Shown here piece after piece: positions 8,280-15,781 of a DNA stretch of 64,000 bases. Position 1 is the stretch's first letter. The number at the start of each line of letters is the position of its first letter. Below the pieces are notes generated by a model. That model had not been told where the DNA came from, made no database searches, and saw only the letters and a program-made list of their open reading frames with translations. The DNA comes from Nocardia africana NBRC 100379 (GTDB taxonomy: Bacteria > Actinomycetota > Actinomycetes > Mycobacteriales > Mycobacteriaceae), in assembly GCF_001612635.1 (NCBI RefSeq), contig NZ_BDAV01000015.1, positions 267,865-331,864 on the forward strand, written 5' to 3'. The position numbers were made by a program, and so were the translations under genes.

Positions 8280-8529
8280 GACGAAACTCCCGCACCGAGA
8301 CTCGGACGCGACCAGGAACGCAGACACCCTAGCAATCATTGGCGTTACGCCAACAGATGTCGCCGCAATCGCGGCCGAGGGATCTGCGAGCGGCGCCTTT
8401 GTGAACGCTCCGTGTTCGCACCACTCGGACTGTTGTCCGGCCGCGTGATGCGGCAGTATCACCTCCGCGGTTCGTGTCCGGTTGCGCCGGAACGCGCCAT
8501 AGCTGATACGCCTGAGAATTGAGGAACAG

Positions 8530-8862
8530 TTGAGGATTTCGCTGATCGCCGCCGTCTGCATCGCCCTGCCGCTTCTGGGTGCGTGCGGTTCCGACAAGGG
8601 TTCGGAGCCGACCATCACCCAGGCCGACCTGTCGAAATCCCTGCAGTCCAGCGGCCTCAAGGATGCGAAACTCGCCGATTGCGCCGCCAAACTCTATGTG
8701 GACGAAGGCATTTCGCAGGACGGCCTGCGTAAGATGACCAAGCCCGGCAGCAATGCCCAGGTGGCCGACGGTTCGATGGGCGGCCTGAGCAAGGAGGACT
8801 CCGACAAGGCGCGTGCGGCGACCCAGAAGATCGCCACCACCTGCGTCGCGTCGCCGCAGTAG
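8530..8862 (+). CDS. Small secreted lipoprotein
   Basis: 110 residues from TTG 8530, five bases after a GAGGA site. A lipoprotein signal (SLIAAVCIALPLLGAC) with lipobox LLGAC puts the lipidated Cys at about residue 19. The mature part has two further Cys (DCAAKLY and TTCVASPQ) that could form a disulfide. The TQADLSKSLQSSGL/DGLRKM pattern resembles small mycolata lipoproteins of unknown role. Divergent from the hydrolase gene, with about 250 bases of upstream non-coding DNA. Confidence 0.75.
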   Translation: MRISLIAAVCIALPLLGACGSDKGSEPTITQADLSKSLQSSGLKDAKLADCAAKLYVDEGISQDGLRKMTKPGSNAQVADGSMGGLSKEDSDKARAATQKIATTCVASPQ

Positions 8863-8936
8863 GTCCTCGGCACGATCACCGAGCGCTCGACGAGTTCGCC
8901 GCGGCTACCGCGCCCGGACCGTTCTACCGTGGGGGT

Positions 8937-9716
8937 ATGGCTACAGCGGAGTACCAGCACCTGCTCGTCGAGCGCAACGGTGAAACCGTTCGCATCACCA
9001 TGGATCGGCCGGACCGGCGCAATGCGCTCTCGGCCGATCATCTGCGGGAGCTACTGTCCGCATTTCGCTGGGCGGGCGGCAGCGATGCGAGCGGGATCGT
9101 GCTGGCCGCGAACGGCCCCGTCTTCTCCGCCGGGCACGATTTCGCCGATGTCGCCGCCCGCGACCTGCTCGGTGTGCGCGACCTGCTGACCCTGTGCACC
9201 GAGGTCATGTCGACCATCGAATCCGTGCCCCAGGTCGTTGTCGCGCGCGTTCACGGCCTGGCCACGGCCGCCGGATGCCAGCTGGTCGCCTCCTGCGACC
9301 TCGCGGTCGCCGCCGAATCGGCCGGTTTCGCTCTCCCGGGTGGCAAGGGCGGTTGGTTCTGCCACACTCCGGCCGTTCCCGTGGCTCGGGCCATCGGCCG
9401 CAAACGCCTGATGGAACTCGCCCTCACCGGCGATCCGATCGATGCCCGCACCGCCGCCGACTGGGGACTGGTCAACCGGGTCGTCCCCGACGCCGATCTC
9501 GACCAGGCGGTCGCCGAGCTGCTCACCAGGGCGACCCGGGGCAGCCGGGCGAGTAAGGCGCTGGGCAAGCGCACGCTGTACGCGCAGCTGGACCGTCCGG
9601 AGGACGACGCCTACACGATCGCGCTCGAAGTGATGGCCGCCGCGTCCCAGCTGCCGGGCGCACGCGAGGGTATGGATGCCTTTCTGGCCAAGCGCACGCC
9701 GATCTGGCCGGACTAG
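8937..9716 (+). CDS. Crotonase-family protein, ECHDC3-like, without catalytic Glu pair
   Basis: 259 residues. Oxyanion segments VLAANGPVFSAGHDF (about 55-70) and HGLATAAGCQLVASCDLAVA (about 103-122). The Glu of GGG-C-E-L is Gln (GCQL), and the second Glu region reads FALPGGKGGWF with no Glu. This matches ECHDC3-type members rather than hydratases, so the reaction is uncertain. It ends convergently with the HesB-like gene. Confidence 0.85.
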   Translation: MATAEYQHLLVERNGETVRITMDRPDRRNALSADHLRELLSAFRWAGGSDASGIVLAANGPVFSAGHDFADVAARDLLGVRDLLTLCTEVMSTIESVPQVVVARVHGLATAAGCQLVASCDLAVAAESAGFALPGGKGGWFCHTPAVPVARAIGRKRLMELALTGDPIDARTAADWGLVNRVVPDADLDQAVAELLTRATRGSRASKALGKRTLYAQLDRPEDDAYTIALEVMAAASQLPGAREGMDAFLAKRTPIWPD

Positions 9717-9735
9717 GCCGGGCAGTCGGCGGGGG

Positions 9736-9768
9736 CGCCGATTCGGCTCCGACGAGGCCGAATCGGCG
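9736..9768. terminator. Bidirectional terminator hairpin
   Basis: Perfect 12-bp stem (CGCCGATTCGGC / GCCGAATCGGCG) with a 9-base loop, between the convergent crotonase and HesB-like genes. Confidence 0.7.
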
Positions 9769-9773
9769 TCGGT

Positions 9774-10073
9774 CTAACGACCCGCGGTATTCGGGTCCTG
9801 CTGGGCGAGCACGAAGGTGCCCTGCCCGTCCGGGCCCAGCCCGGTGTCGAGAATCTTGTCGTCCAGGAAGTCGACGACCTGCTCGTCGAGGAAGACGCGC
9901 GGGCCTTCCGCGTTGAGCACCTGATCCTGCTCCGACGGCCCCGCGGCTACAGCGAGCTGCAGGGTCTCGGCGCCGTCGTTCGAGGAGATGCGCAATCCCG
10001 CATCGTCGGGCATCCCGTCCGCGGAGGTGATGGTGCGAACGGCCTCGATGGCAGTGGGCGTGAGCATGAGCAT
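9774..10073 (-). CDS. HesB/IscA-fold protein lacking cysteines
   Basis: 99 residues with the A-type iron-sulfur carrier layout: LTPTAIEAVRTI start, GLRISSNDG, LQLAVAAGPSEQDQVL, VFLDEQVVDFLDDKILDTG. The three Cys that bind the cluster in IscA/SufA (one central, C-G-C near the end) are all absent; the protein has no Cys at all. It is therefore unlikely to carry an Fe-S cluster and belongs to a Cys-free actinobacterial HesB-like group. Role unknown. Confidence 0.75.
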   Translation of the reverse strand: MLMLTPTAIEAVRTITSADGMPDDAGLRISSNDGAETLQLAVAAGPSEQDQVLNAEGPRVFLDEQVVDFLDDKILDTGLGPDGQGTFVLAQQDPNTAGR

Positions 10074-10423
10074 CTGTCCGGTTTCCTTCCGCCGTCGTCA
10101 CAAAGTCACGGTCGGTGCGATCACATGCCGTGGACCGGCCCTTCGACCCGGCCCTCGGACGTCCACGGCACCCGGCACCTACGGAGGGGTAGCCACGATC
10201 CGGCTCGCCTAACCTTTCCGCCGGAATCGACCCGGTACGCGGGTTCGGTCGTCTCCGGTCCACGCGGTAGGTGGCAACCTGTGCGTCCACCGCCGCGGTG
10301 CGGTGGATCGAGTGATGTTCGGCATCGACCGATGCGCCCGTCGACCAAGACCCGGACTTCGGCCGCCGATTGCTCAACGGCGAATGCTTCTGCGGGACAG
10401 GGAATTTCGCGGGGGAGAAAGAG

Positions 10424-10494
10424 AGCCGGTGACGGGAATCGAACCCGCACTCTCAGCTTGGGAAGCTGATGTTCTACCACTAAACTACACCGGC
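10424..10494 (-). tRNA. tRNA-Gly(CCC)
   Basis: On the minus strand the acceptor stem GCCGGTG pairs with CACCGGC, the D arm contains TAGTTTAGTGGTAGAAC, the anticodon stem TCAGC/GCTGA encloses loop TTCCCAA (anticodon CCC), and the T arm is GCGGGTTCGATTCCCGT. It is 71 bases with the discriminator. No CCA is encoded. Accessory DNA begins a few hundred bases from the 5' side of this tRNA, not its 3' end, which argues against simple insertion into this tRNA. Confidence 0.95.
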
Positions 10495-10954
10495 CGGTGC
10501 GTGAGGCACTGCAGAGAAGATAGCAGAGGCCGTCCCCGAGGGCGCAACTTCCCACCTAGAACGAGCCTGACCAGTGTGGACCGGTCGTCGGAAATCCCAG
10601 CGGCGAGTTGTGCCACGCTCACTGCGTCGGTCGTGTTCGGCGGCGTTCGGCGGCGTTGGGTCGCTCTTGATCGGTTCGAGTTCCCCGAAATCTCCCCACT
10701 GCTAGCGGGTTTCAGCCCTCGACGTGGGACGTCTTGGAGTGGGCGGTGGAGCGTTGAAAAAAAGATCACACTCTGCGGATCGTCACCGGGAAGCCTGTGC
10801 CGAATCGGCTAGCGAATATCTAGCAACTCGCCTGACCAGGCGAAACGCCAGATGGTGGCGAATAGCCTTGTTGCCGTGTCGGTGTATTGCGTGTTGACTG
10901 CCGTGCAGTTCCCCGCAGGCGCCCGTCTGTTTGCGAGTGACAAGCAAATAAGAA
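10495..10954. other. Non-coding stretch after tRNA-Gly
   Basis: No convincing gene in 460 bases. It contains a short palindrome (TCGCCTG-AC-CAGGCGA) at 10828-10843 and marks the change from GC-rich chromosome to AT-richer accessory DNA. A left attachment site could lie here, but no direct-repeat partner was found in the window. Confidence 0.4.
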
Positions 10955-10988
10955 GCCCCTCATCGGACTTGGACAACCGATGAGGGGC
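10955..10988. terminator. Strong hairpin before the DUF2637-like gene
   Basis: Perfect 12-bp stem (GCCCCTCATCGG / CCGATGAGGGGC), 10-base loop. On the minus strand it is followed by CTTCTTATTTG, so it could terminate leftward transcription. On the plus strand it would lie in the leader of the gene at 11019. Confidence 0.5.
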
Positions 10989-11018
10989 GAATTACCAGGA
11001 AGAAGGGACCTTCCCGGA

Positions 11019-11588
11019 ATGAGTGATGATACTCCCGTAGTGCCCAGAACGACACACTCGCTGCGCGATAGGATCGCCGGCTACCGGCCCACGCCGTTGC
11101 AGGCCTCCGTAGCAGTTACCTTGTTCGTCTCGTGGAAGTCGTTTCAGCTGTCCTTCTCTGCGCTCGTTGGGCTGGCTGTCAGAAATCACGTCGAGCCCGA
11201 CTTGGCGTCGAATGTACCGTTGGCCCTAGAAGGGTTGACCATTGGTGCGGTAATTGCGACTACCCAGTTCAGAATGAAGTCACTCGCATGGTGGTACGCG
11301 TCGACTCTCATCCTGCTCATGTCGCTTACCTCAGTAGCTGGGAATGTAGAGTTCGCACGCGAGAATGGCGGTGGCTCAGTGGCTTGTGTAATTCATGGTG
11401 GCATGCCACTCGTGCTGTTGTTTTCTGTTCACCTAACTCTTTTGCTCTGGGAGAAGGCTCGGACGGCAGTTGTGGCGCCGAGTAGGGACTGGGCTCACGT
11501 CTCCATGGCGCCATCAACGGCCAGCTTCGGCTCTATTGATGTCGACGAGGCGCTCCGTCCGGAGTTCGGTGCGGCAAGTCCGGCTTGA
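11019..11588 (+). CDS. DUF2637-like membrane protein
   Basis: 189 residues from ATG 11019, which removes an unlikely 13-residue extension. Four hydrophobic segments: ASVAVTLFVSWKSFQLSFSALVGLAV (about 29-54), ALEGLTIGAVIATTQF, WYASTLILLMSLTSVAGN and GGMPLVLLFSVHLTLLLW, then a short cytoplasmic tail. The order of segments and the EGLTIGAV / HGGMPLVLL patterns resemble DUF2637 proteins, which are common on actinobacterial plasmids and integrative elements. Function unknown. It is not in an operon with neighbours. Confidence 0.55.
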   Translation: MSDDTPVVPRTTHSLRDRIAGYRPTPLQASVAVTLFVSWKSFQLSFSALVGLAVRNHVEPDLASNVPLALEGLTIGAVIATTQFRMKSLAWWYASTLILLMSLTSVAGNVEFARENGGGSVACVIHGGMPLVLLFSVHLTLLLWEKARTAVVAPSRDWAHVSMAPSTASFGSIDVDEALRPEFGAASPA

Positions 11589-11810
11589 ATTCGCCCGGCC
11601 GGTTTCGCGTCGTTCACGATGGAGGCCTCCCGTTCAAAAAAGGCTTCTCGTTGTCTGGGAATGGGCGCAACTCGCATGCATGTCGCGACCCGCTCGACCA
11701 CAGATTCCGGTGTGCTTGGCCGGGGACCACCAGTCTGCCCCAGATGGTTCCTCGATGAGGCCCAATGTCGGCGCGGAACAGGTCAATCGTTGAAGTGTTG
11801 GGCAGGCCTA

Positions 11811-12203
11811 TCAGATGGAAGAACGATCCGAGCGTGGATTGCATGTTGCGGACGGCGATTCGGCAACGTCTGTCAGTCGGCTACGCCTTCCCGTCGGACG
11901 TGGCGGTTGGAGCTCCCGCCTGGTACGTAGTGCTCGGCCTGGTGTTCGTTGACTCCTACCATTGCTAGCCTGCGGAAGCGTGCTGCGTTCCGGCGTCGCC
12001 GTAATTGGCGGCACGGTTATCTGCCGGATAATCTCGTTAACATTTTCGGCTGAGAACCTCAGTTTCCGGCCACACCTCAAGTGTGGAATACGCCTATGCC
12101 GAGCCGCCTCCTCAAGCCAGTTTTTAGAGATTCGCAGCGCTGTTGCGACCTCGTTTGGTTCGTAGAGTTGTGGTAGCGGGGTGCCCGAAGGAATACCGCT
12201 CAT
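11811..12203 (-). CDS. HTH DNA-binding protein, excisionase/MerR-like
   Basis: 130 residues. Residues about 12-62 form a helix-turn-helix domain of the excisionase family: LYEPNEVATALRISKNWLEEAARHRRIPHLRCGRK, with the typical K-L-R-F-S after it. The C-terminal half is Arg/Ser/Pro-rich and probably disordered. ATG overlaps the stop of the upstream gene by four bases (ATGA). Such genes usually sit next to an integrase, but no integrase is present here; the pair may be the remnant of a lost element or work as a repressor. Confidence 0.65.
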   Translation of the reverse strand: MSGIPSGTPLPQLYEPNEVATALRISKNWLEEAARHRRIPHLRCGRKLRFSAENVNEIIRQITVPPITATPERSTLPQASNGRSQRTPGRALRTRRELQPPRPTGRRSRLTDVAESPSATCNPRSDRSSI

Positions 12204-12610
12204 CGCTCATCGCTCCGGAAGCATTGGCTGCGCCGTTTCACCGAGGACGAGCGTGAAATTCGCTTAGCGGGCTGACCGGGGATATGCTTTTTGATCGCAA
12301 AGTTGCATAGGTTGTCCGCAATTCTGTGGAGGGGCACGGTTATCTCGTACGAACGTTGATTGGAGCGGTCGGTCATGACGACGCTGACGGTTCGGTCGCG
12401 CGACACGTGGGGCTCGCCGGCTAAGCGCCGAGTCATATTGCCTCGCTCTTCCAGCTCTTCGCGGATGGCCAGGGCGGCGGCGGCAAGCAGTTCGCGATGC
12501 TGTCTATCTCTGTGAGCCACGCTGACTCGAGTGAGGTCTGGCGTTAGGGTTATCTTGGTATAGCCGGAAATCAGCTCGAACCGTGGTTTCGCCTTGGTGG
12601 TCCCTGCCAT
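12200..12610 (-). CDS. Hypothetical protein, coupled to the HTH gene
   Basis: 136 residues, not recognised. It is basic and has a central helix rich in Glu/Arg (LLAAAALAIREELEERGNMTRRLAG) after a predicted beta strand (ELISGYTKITLTPDLT). It is translationally coupled to the HTH gene by an ATGA overlap. The GTTTATG operator-like repeat at 12744 lies upstream of this operon. Confidence 0.55.
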   Translation of the reverse strand: MAGTTKAKPRFELISGYTKITLTPDLTRVSVAHRDRQHRELLAAAALAIREELEERGNMTRRLAGEPHVSRDRTVSVVMTDRSNQRSYEITVPLHRIADNLCNFAIKKHIPGQPAKRISRSSSVKRRSQCFRSDER

Positions 12611-12743
12611 TGTTCACTCTCCCCTTCGGCCGTCTTGTTGACATTGCTGTCATGGTCCTGCGTAGCCGACGGTGAGGTTCAGTAGCTGTTGGACGGCGGT
12701 GATGACGGAAGTCGGCCACTACGTCCGATCGTAGTGAGCGAAT

Positions 12744-12773
12744 GTTTATGCGTCTACATAAACGTACATAAAC
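12744..12773. promoter_or_regulatory. Operator-like GTTTATG / CATAAAC repeat
   Basis: GTTTATG-N6-CATAAAC perfect inverted repeat (12744-12763) followed by a third half-site CATAAAC (12767-12773). It is upstream of the leftward HTH operon starting at 12610. Related sites occur at 25001-25063 beside the XRE regulator gene, suggesting a common regulator. Confidence 0.5.
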
Positions 12774-13213
12774 AATTTTACTCGCCGTCTGTTTGGACGG
12801 CCCGATCCATGCTGGTCCTTTCTTGCTCGTGGAATGCAGCCTTGGGCACCAGCACACTGCAGCAACGGTCTTGTCCTGTCAGAGACGGCGCGCAAGCGCG
12901 GCGGACTTTCGCGATGATCGTCGCTTCGCCTACGGATTACCCGGGGCAGGGCGTATGGATCCCGTTCGAGGCTGGAGCTCTCGTGCGTGGGCGCCAGCTC
13001 GATTTCTGCGCTGACCGATCGGGCTCAGGAGTGCCGGTCTGGTCAGGGTCGATTCCGCGCGACGGACGCGGTGTGATTGTGCCGATCTTTCCGCAGCGGG
13101 CGCTGTCCTGTCGCAGGCTGCCCTTTTGACACATCACCGTCGACGCGAGAGCGGAAGGGCCGCAAGCAGCTCGGAGTGTAAGCAAGATCCATTTGGACTG
13201 TCGGATCGCCCGA
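12774..13213. other. Stretch without a supported gene
   Basis: Several open frames on both strands, but none has a good ribosome site, family resemblance or consistent codon use. It may hold decayed sequence. Confidence 0.4.
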
Positions 13214-13242
13214 TGCCACCGGGGAAAGAGGCCCCGGTGGCA
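13214..13242. terminator. Terminator hairpin of the PadC-like operon
   Basis: Perfect 11-bp stem (TGCCACCGGGG / CCCCGGTGGCA) with a 7-base loop, about 90 bases beyond the stop of the leftward PadC-like gene. Confidence 0.6.
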
Positions 13243-13332
13243 CCTTGAACTTGAAGTGTCGCTGACGCGGGGATGCAGGTCATATGCCAGCGTCGTCGCC
13301 GTCTGTCATCAGCTTGTGCTCACGTCGTGAGA

Positions 13333-13749
13333 CTAGAGCTCGCTAAGCTCGAAGTAGCCCTGATCTGCATAAATGTGCCGCGGCATGTCGGGCCCTTCCT
13401 TGGCGAGTTGCGCCATTCTCTCGCGGAATTCGGGGTCTTGATTGTCACCAGCGCTGACAGCCATGTCGCTGTTGGCAAGCCAGCGCGGGACGCCAGCGAA
13501 CCGGCTGACTGTCTGGCTTGCGAGATCGAAGGTGAGGGTAACGAGGGTCCCGGTTTCTTCGTACCATCCTAGAAACTCGATATTCGGTGCGTCCCGACGG
13601 TACGTCGGTTTCTGGATGGCATGGCGTCCTGTGTGAGGGCCTTTAGTCAAAGTGTATTCGATGAAATCGGGGCCGGTGAACCAAGGCTCGAATTCCCAGC
13701 CGTTGGCCAAGTGGAGGCGTAGAGTTTTCCCGACAATGGAGTTCAGCAT
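13333..13749 (-). CDS. PadC-like (phenolic acid decarboxylase fold) protein, altered active site
   Basis: 138 residues. The sequence follows phenolic acid decarboxylases: NGWEFEPWFTG, EYTLTKGPHTGRHAIQ, FLGWYEETGTLVTLTFD and GVPRWL correspond to the central beta-barrel strands. Compared from memory with Bacillus PadC, the conserved Arg (GR) and Glu (YEETGT) are kept, but the two catalytic Tyr before NGWE are Leu here (L-H-L). It is also shorter than the usual about 160 residues. Non-oxidative decarboxylation of p-coumarate or ferulate is therefore doubtful. Downstream of a P450 on the same strand (137-base gap), probably co-transcribed. Confidence 0.6.
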   Translation of the reverse strand: MLNSIVGKTLRLHLANGWEFEPWFTGPDFIEYTLTKGPHTGRHAIQKPTYRRDAPNIEFLGWYEETGTLVTLTFDLASQTVSRFAGVPRWLANSDMAVSAGDNQDPEFRERMAQLAKEGPDMPRHIYADQGYFELSEL

Positions 13750-13886
13750 CGGCAGTCCGGGTTCGGCCTGGCGGCCAATTCCCGTCCTCCTTTCGAATGT
13801 GTTCGATGATCGGTGTTCGTCCAGCGTGTTGGCATTCGGATGGATGCTGCGATTAGGTATTCATCGATCCCCCCACTTTCGTGTGG

Positions 13887-15149
13887 CTACGGCAGCGGCA
13901 TTTCTGGCAGTCTTTCGAAGAACACAGGCAGTGCTTTCAACGCCCTATGGAATGGTCCAGGGCGCCATTCGAGTTGGTCTGCGGGCACGGCCAGCTTCAT
14001 GTCTGGCACTGCGGCGAAGAGTTGGTCGATGGCCTCTTGCGCTAGGTGGTAGGACAGGGGTTTGGCTGGGCACTCGTGCGGACCCCCGCCAAACGCCAGG
14101 TGCGAACGGTTTCCGATGTGGCTGCCACCGGGGTCGGTGGTTACACGGATCGTCGGGTCGTTGTTGCAGGCTGCGAGGCTGATCACGACAGGCTGATCCG
14201 CCAGCAGCCATGTGTTGTCGATCATCACGGGCTGGCGTGGGTACCGGAAGCAGAAGTTCGCCATCGGCGGGTCGTTGAACAGGACCTCGTCGAGGGCTGT
14301 CGCGCTCGACAAACTACGGCCGTAGTCTCCGTCGATGGCTCCATACCGGGCGTCGGTGAGCATCAGCCGGAGCGTATTGGTGATCAGATTTCGTTCGAGT
14401 TCGAAACCCGCACCGTAGAAGCTCATCAGCTGAGCGAATATTTCGAAGTCGTCGAGGGCGGCGGGATGAGTGACCAGCCGCGAGGTGGCGTCCTTATCAG
14501 GTTCCGGCGTATGGCGCTTGAGCTGGATCAGTTCCATGAGCGCTTCTTTGATAAGGGTCATGCCATCTTGTGCCGTGAGCGTCCCGTGCTGATCGAATCG
14601 CGCTGCCATGCCGGTCGCTACTCGCTGCCCGATCTCGGCCGGGCACCCGCACAGCTGGTTGAGGACACCCAAGACAAGATGGAACGTGTAATCGGCCATC
14701 AGATCGGCGGCACCGCGGCCGCAGAATCGATTGATAAGCGGGATCGCAATTTCCTCCACCAGAGGACCCACGTTGTAGAGGTCGATCCCGTTGATGCTGG
14801 CTGCAGAAGCGGAGCGGTAGCGTTTGTGAGCCTCGTCCGAGTTGTATCGTGCCGCGGGGAACCACGCCATCATGGCGAGGACAGGCTCATCCGGCGGGAC
14901 GGTGGATTGCCATGGACGCGGGTCCGACGAGAAATGTTCAGGATCGTTGAGAATCTGCACTGCGGTCTTGTGGCTGATCACCAGGGTGGCCGGCACGTTC
15001 GGCGCCAGATCGACCGGAACTAGCGAGCGGTATCTGCTCCGCATTTCGGCGTAGGCACTGCCCGGATCTGCGGCGAATTCAGGCTCATACATTGAAAACC
15101 GGACGTCGGATACCTCAGACGAGGTCTGGGGTGGCGACTGCGAGGTCAA
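13887..15149 (-). CDS. Cytochrome P450, ExxR-lacking
   Basis: 420 residues. The heme-binding loop HLAFGGGPHECPAKP places the thiolate ligand at about C360. The I-helix reads SFYGAGFELERN, with the acidic residue but without the usual Thr. Where the K-helix ExxR should be, the sequence is DEVLFNDPPMAN, so the Arg is missing. These features and the C-P-A after the ligand recall CYP157-type P450s of Streptomyces conservons. Start is TTG 15149 with a GGGAG site. A second P450 of the same type is divergently encoded at 15782. No ferredoxin gene is nearby. Substrate unknown. Confidence 0.85.
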   Translation of the reverse strand: MTSQSPPQTSSEVSDVRFSMYEPEFAADPGSAYAEMRSRYRSLVPVDLAPNVPATLVISHKTAVQILNDPEHFSSDPRPWQSTVPPDEPVLAMMAWFPAARYNSDEAHKRYRSASAASINGIDLYNVGPLVEEIAIPLINRFCGRGAADLMADYTFHLVLGVLNQLCGCPAEIGQRVATGMAARFDQHGTLTAQDGMTLIKEALMELIQLKRHTPEPDKDATSRLVTHPAALDDFEIFAQLMSFYGAGFELERNLITNTLRLMLTDARYGAIDGDYGRSLSSATALDEVLFNDPPMANFCFRYPRQPVMIDNTWLLADQPVVISLAACNNDPTIRVTTDPGGSHIGNRSHLAFGGGPHECPAKPLSYHLAQEAIDQLFAAVPDMKLAVPADQLEWRPGPFHRALKALPVFFERLPEMPLP

Positions 15150-15461
15150 GACATGGCTCCCAGCAGTTGTTTTCGGGCGTGGATCGCAATTTCAGAAACA
15201 AATACAGCAACATTCGCCGAGGCGGCACAGCAATCTCGTTCGCGGAGAGCCGTGGCGAGCCCTTTCCCTGTAGTCAGGCGCGAGGTCGATCGGCTGAGAC
15301 AAGAGGCGGATGCGAGGTTGCCACGTCGGAAGTAGACCGCGGCAACCCCGATTGCTTCGCCGAAATCGCCTCAGCGACACAATGATTCATACGCGCGCCT
15401 CTCGTCAGTCGATCCAGAACTATAGCCCTCGCCGGACCCGGACCGGAACGTGAACGAGAAC

Positions 15462-15488
15462 TTAGGTAGGTAATGATTTAGGTATACC
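15462..15488. promoter_or_regulatory. GGTAGGTA motif, copy 1
   Basis: Contains TAGGTAGGTA, four bases, then TTTAGGTAT. Near-identical motifs occur at 15605 and 19988. It lies about 310 bases upstream of the leftward P450, in the divergent intergenic region. Confidence 0.5.
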
Positions 15489-15604
15489 GATCGACGCGCC
15501 ACCGCTCGGCGATGTGCACCAGCGGGCAGTTCGGCGACGACTTTGAGCGCACCTAAAGCCTGCGGGCGCGCGCCGGCCGTTCCGCTCGGGCGAGAGCATC
15601 GTCA

Positions 15605-15627
15605 TCGGTAGGTACTCGTTTCGGTAT
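15605..15627 (+). promoter_or_regulatory. GGTAGGTA motif, copy 2
   Basis: TCGGTAGGTA, four bases, TTTCGGTAT. With its left flank, 15 bases (CGTCATCGGTAGGTA) are identical to copy 3. About 155 bases before the rightward P450 start. Candidate binding site of the LAL regulator encoded at 17222. Confidence 0.6.
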
Positions 15628-15781
15628 GTGCCTATTTACCAAGGTCAGGTGCGGTGCCAAGGTGGCAGCGAAGCCGCCGTTGACGAGATCTTCGTCGGAC
15701 TGCGCGGCCGTACGGGTGTCGCGGGCGCATTGTCGCGTTCTGGAAGGACCGGCGCCTAGAAGCCACAATCTGACTGGAGCC

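Noticed and set aside
10424..10494. tRNA-Gly 3' end as attachment site of the accessory DNA
   Set aside because: The accessory DNA lies on the 5' side of the tRNA, and no repeat of its 3' end was found in the window.
10485..10769. 94-residue minus-strand open frame beside the tRNA
   Set aside because: Overlaps tRNA-Gly, has no ribosome site and no family resemblance.
12689..13129. 146-residue plus-strand open frame
   Set aside because: Atypical composition, many Cys/Ser, no ribosome site, no recognisable domain; overlaps the operator-like repeat.
15153..15335. 60-residue plus-strand open frame between the P450 genes
   Set aside because: Has a weak GAGG site and a helical end, but lies in the divergent promoter region directly against the P450 start; not strong enough to call.
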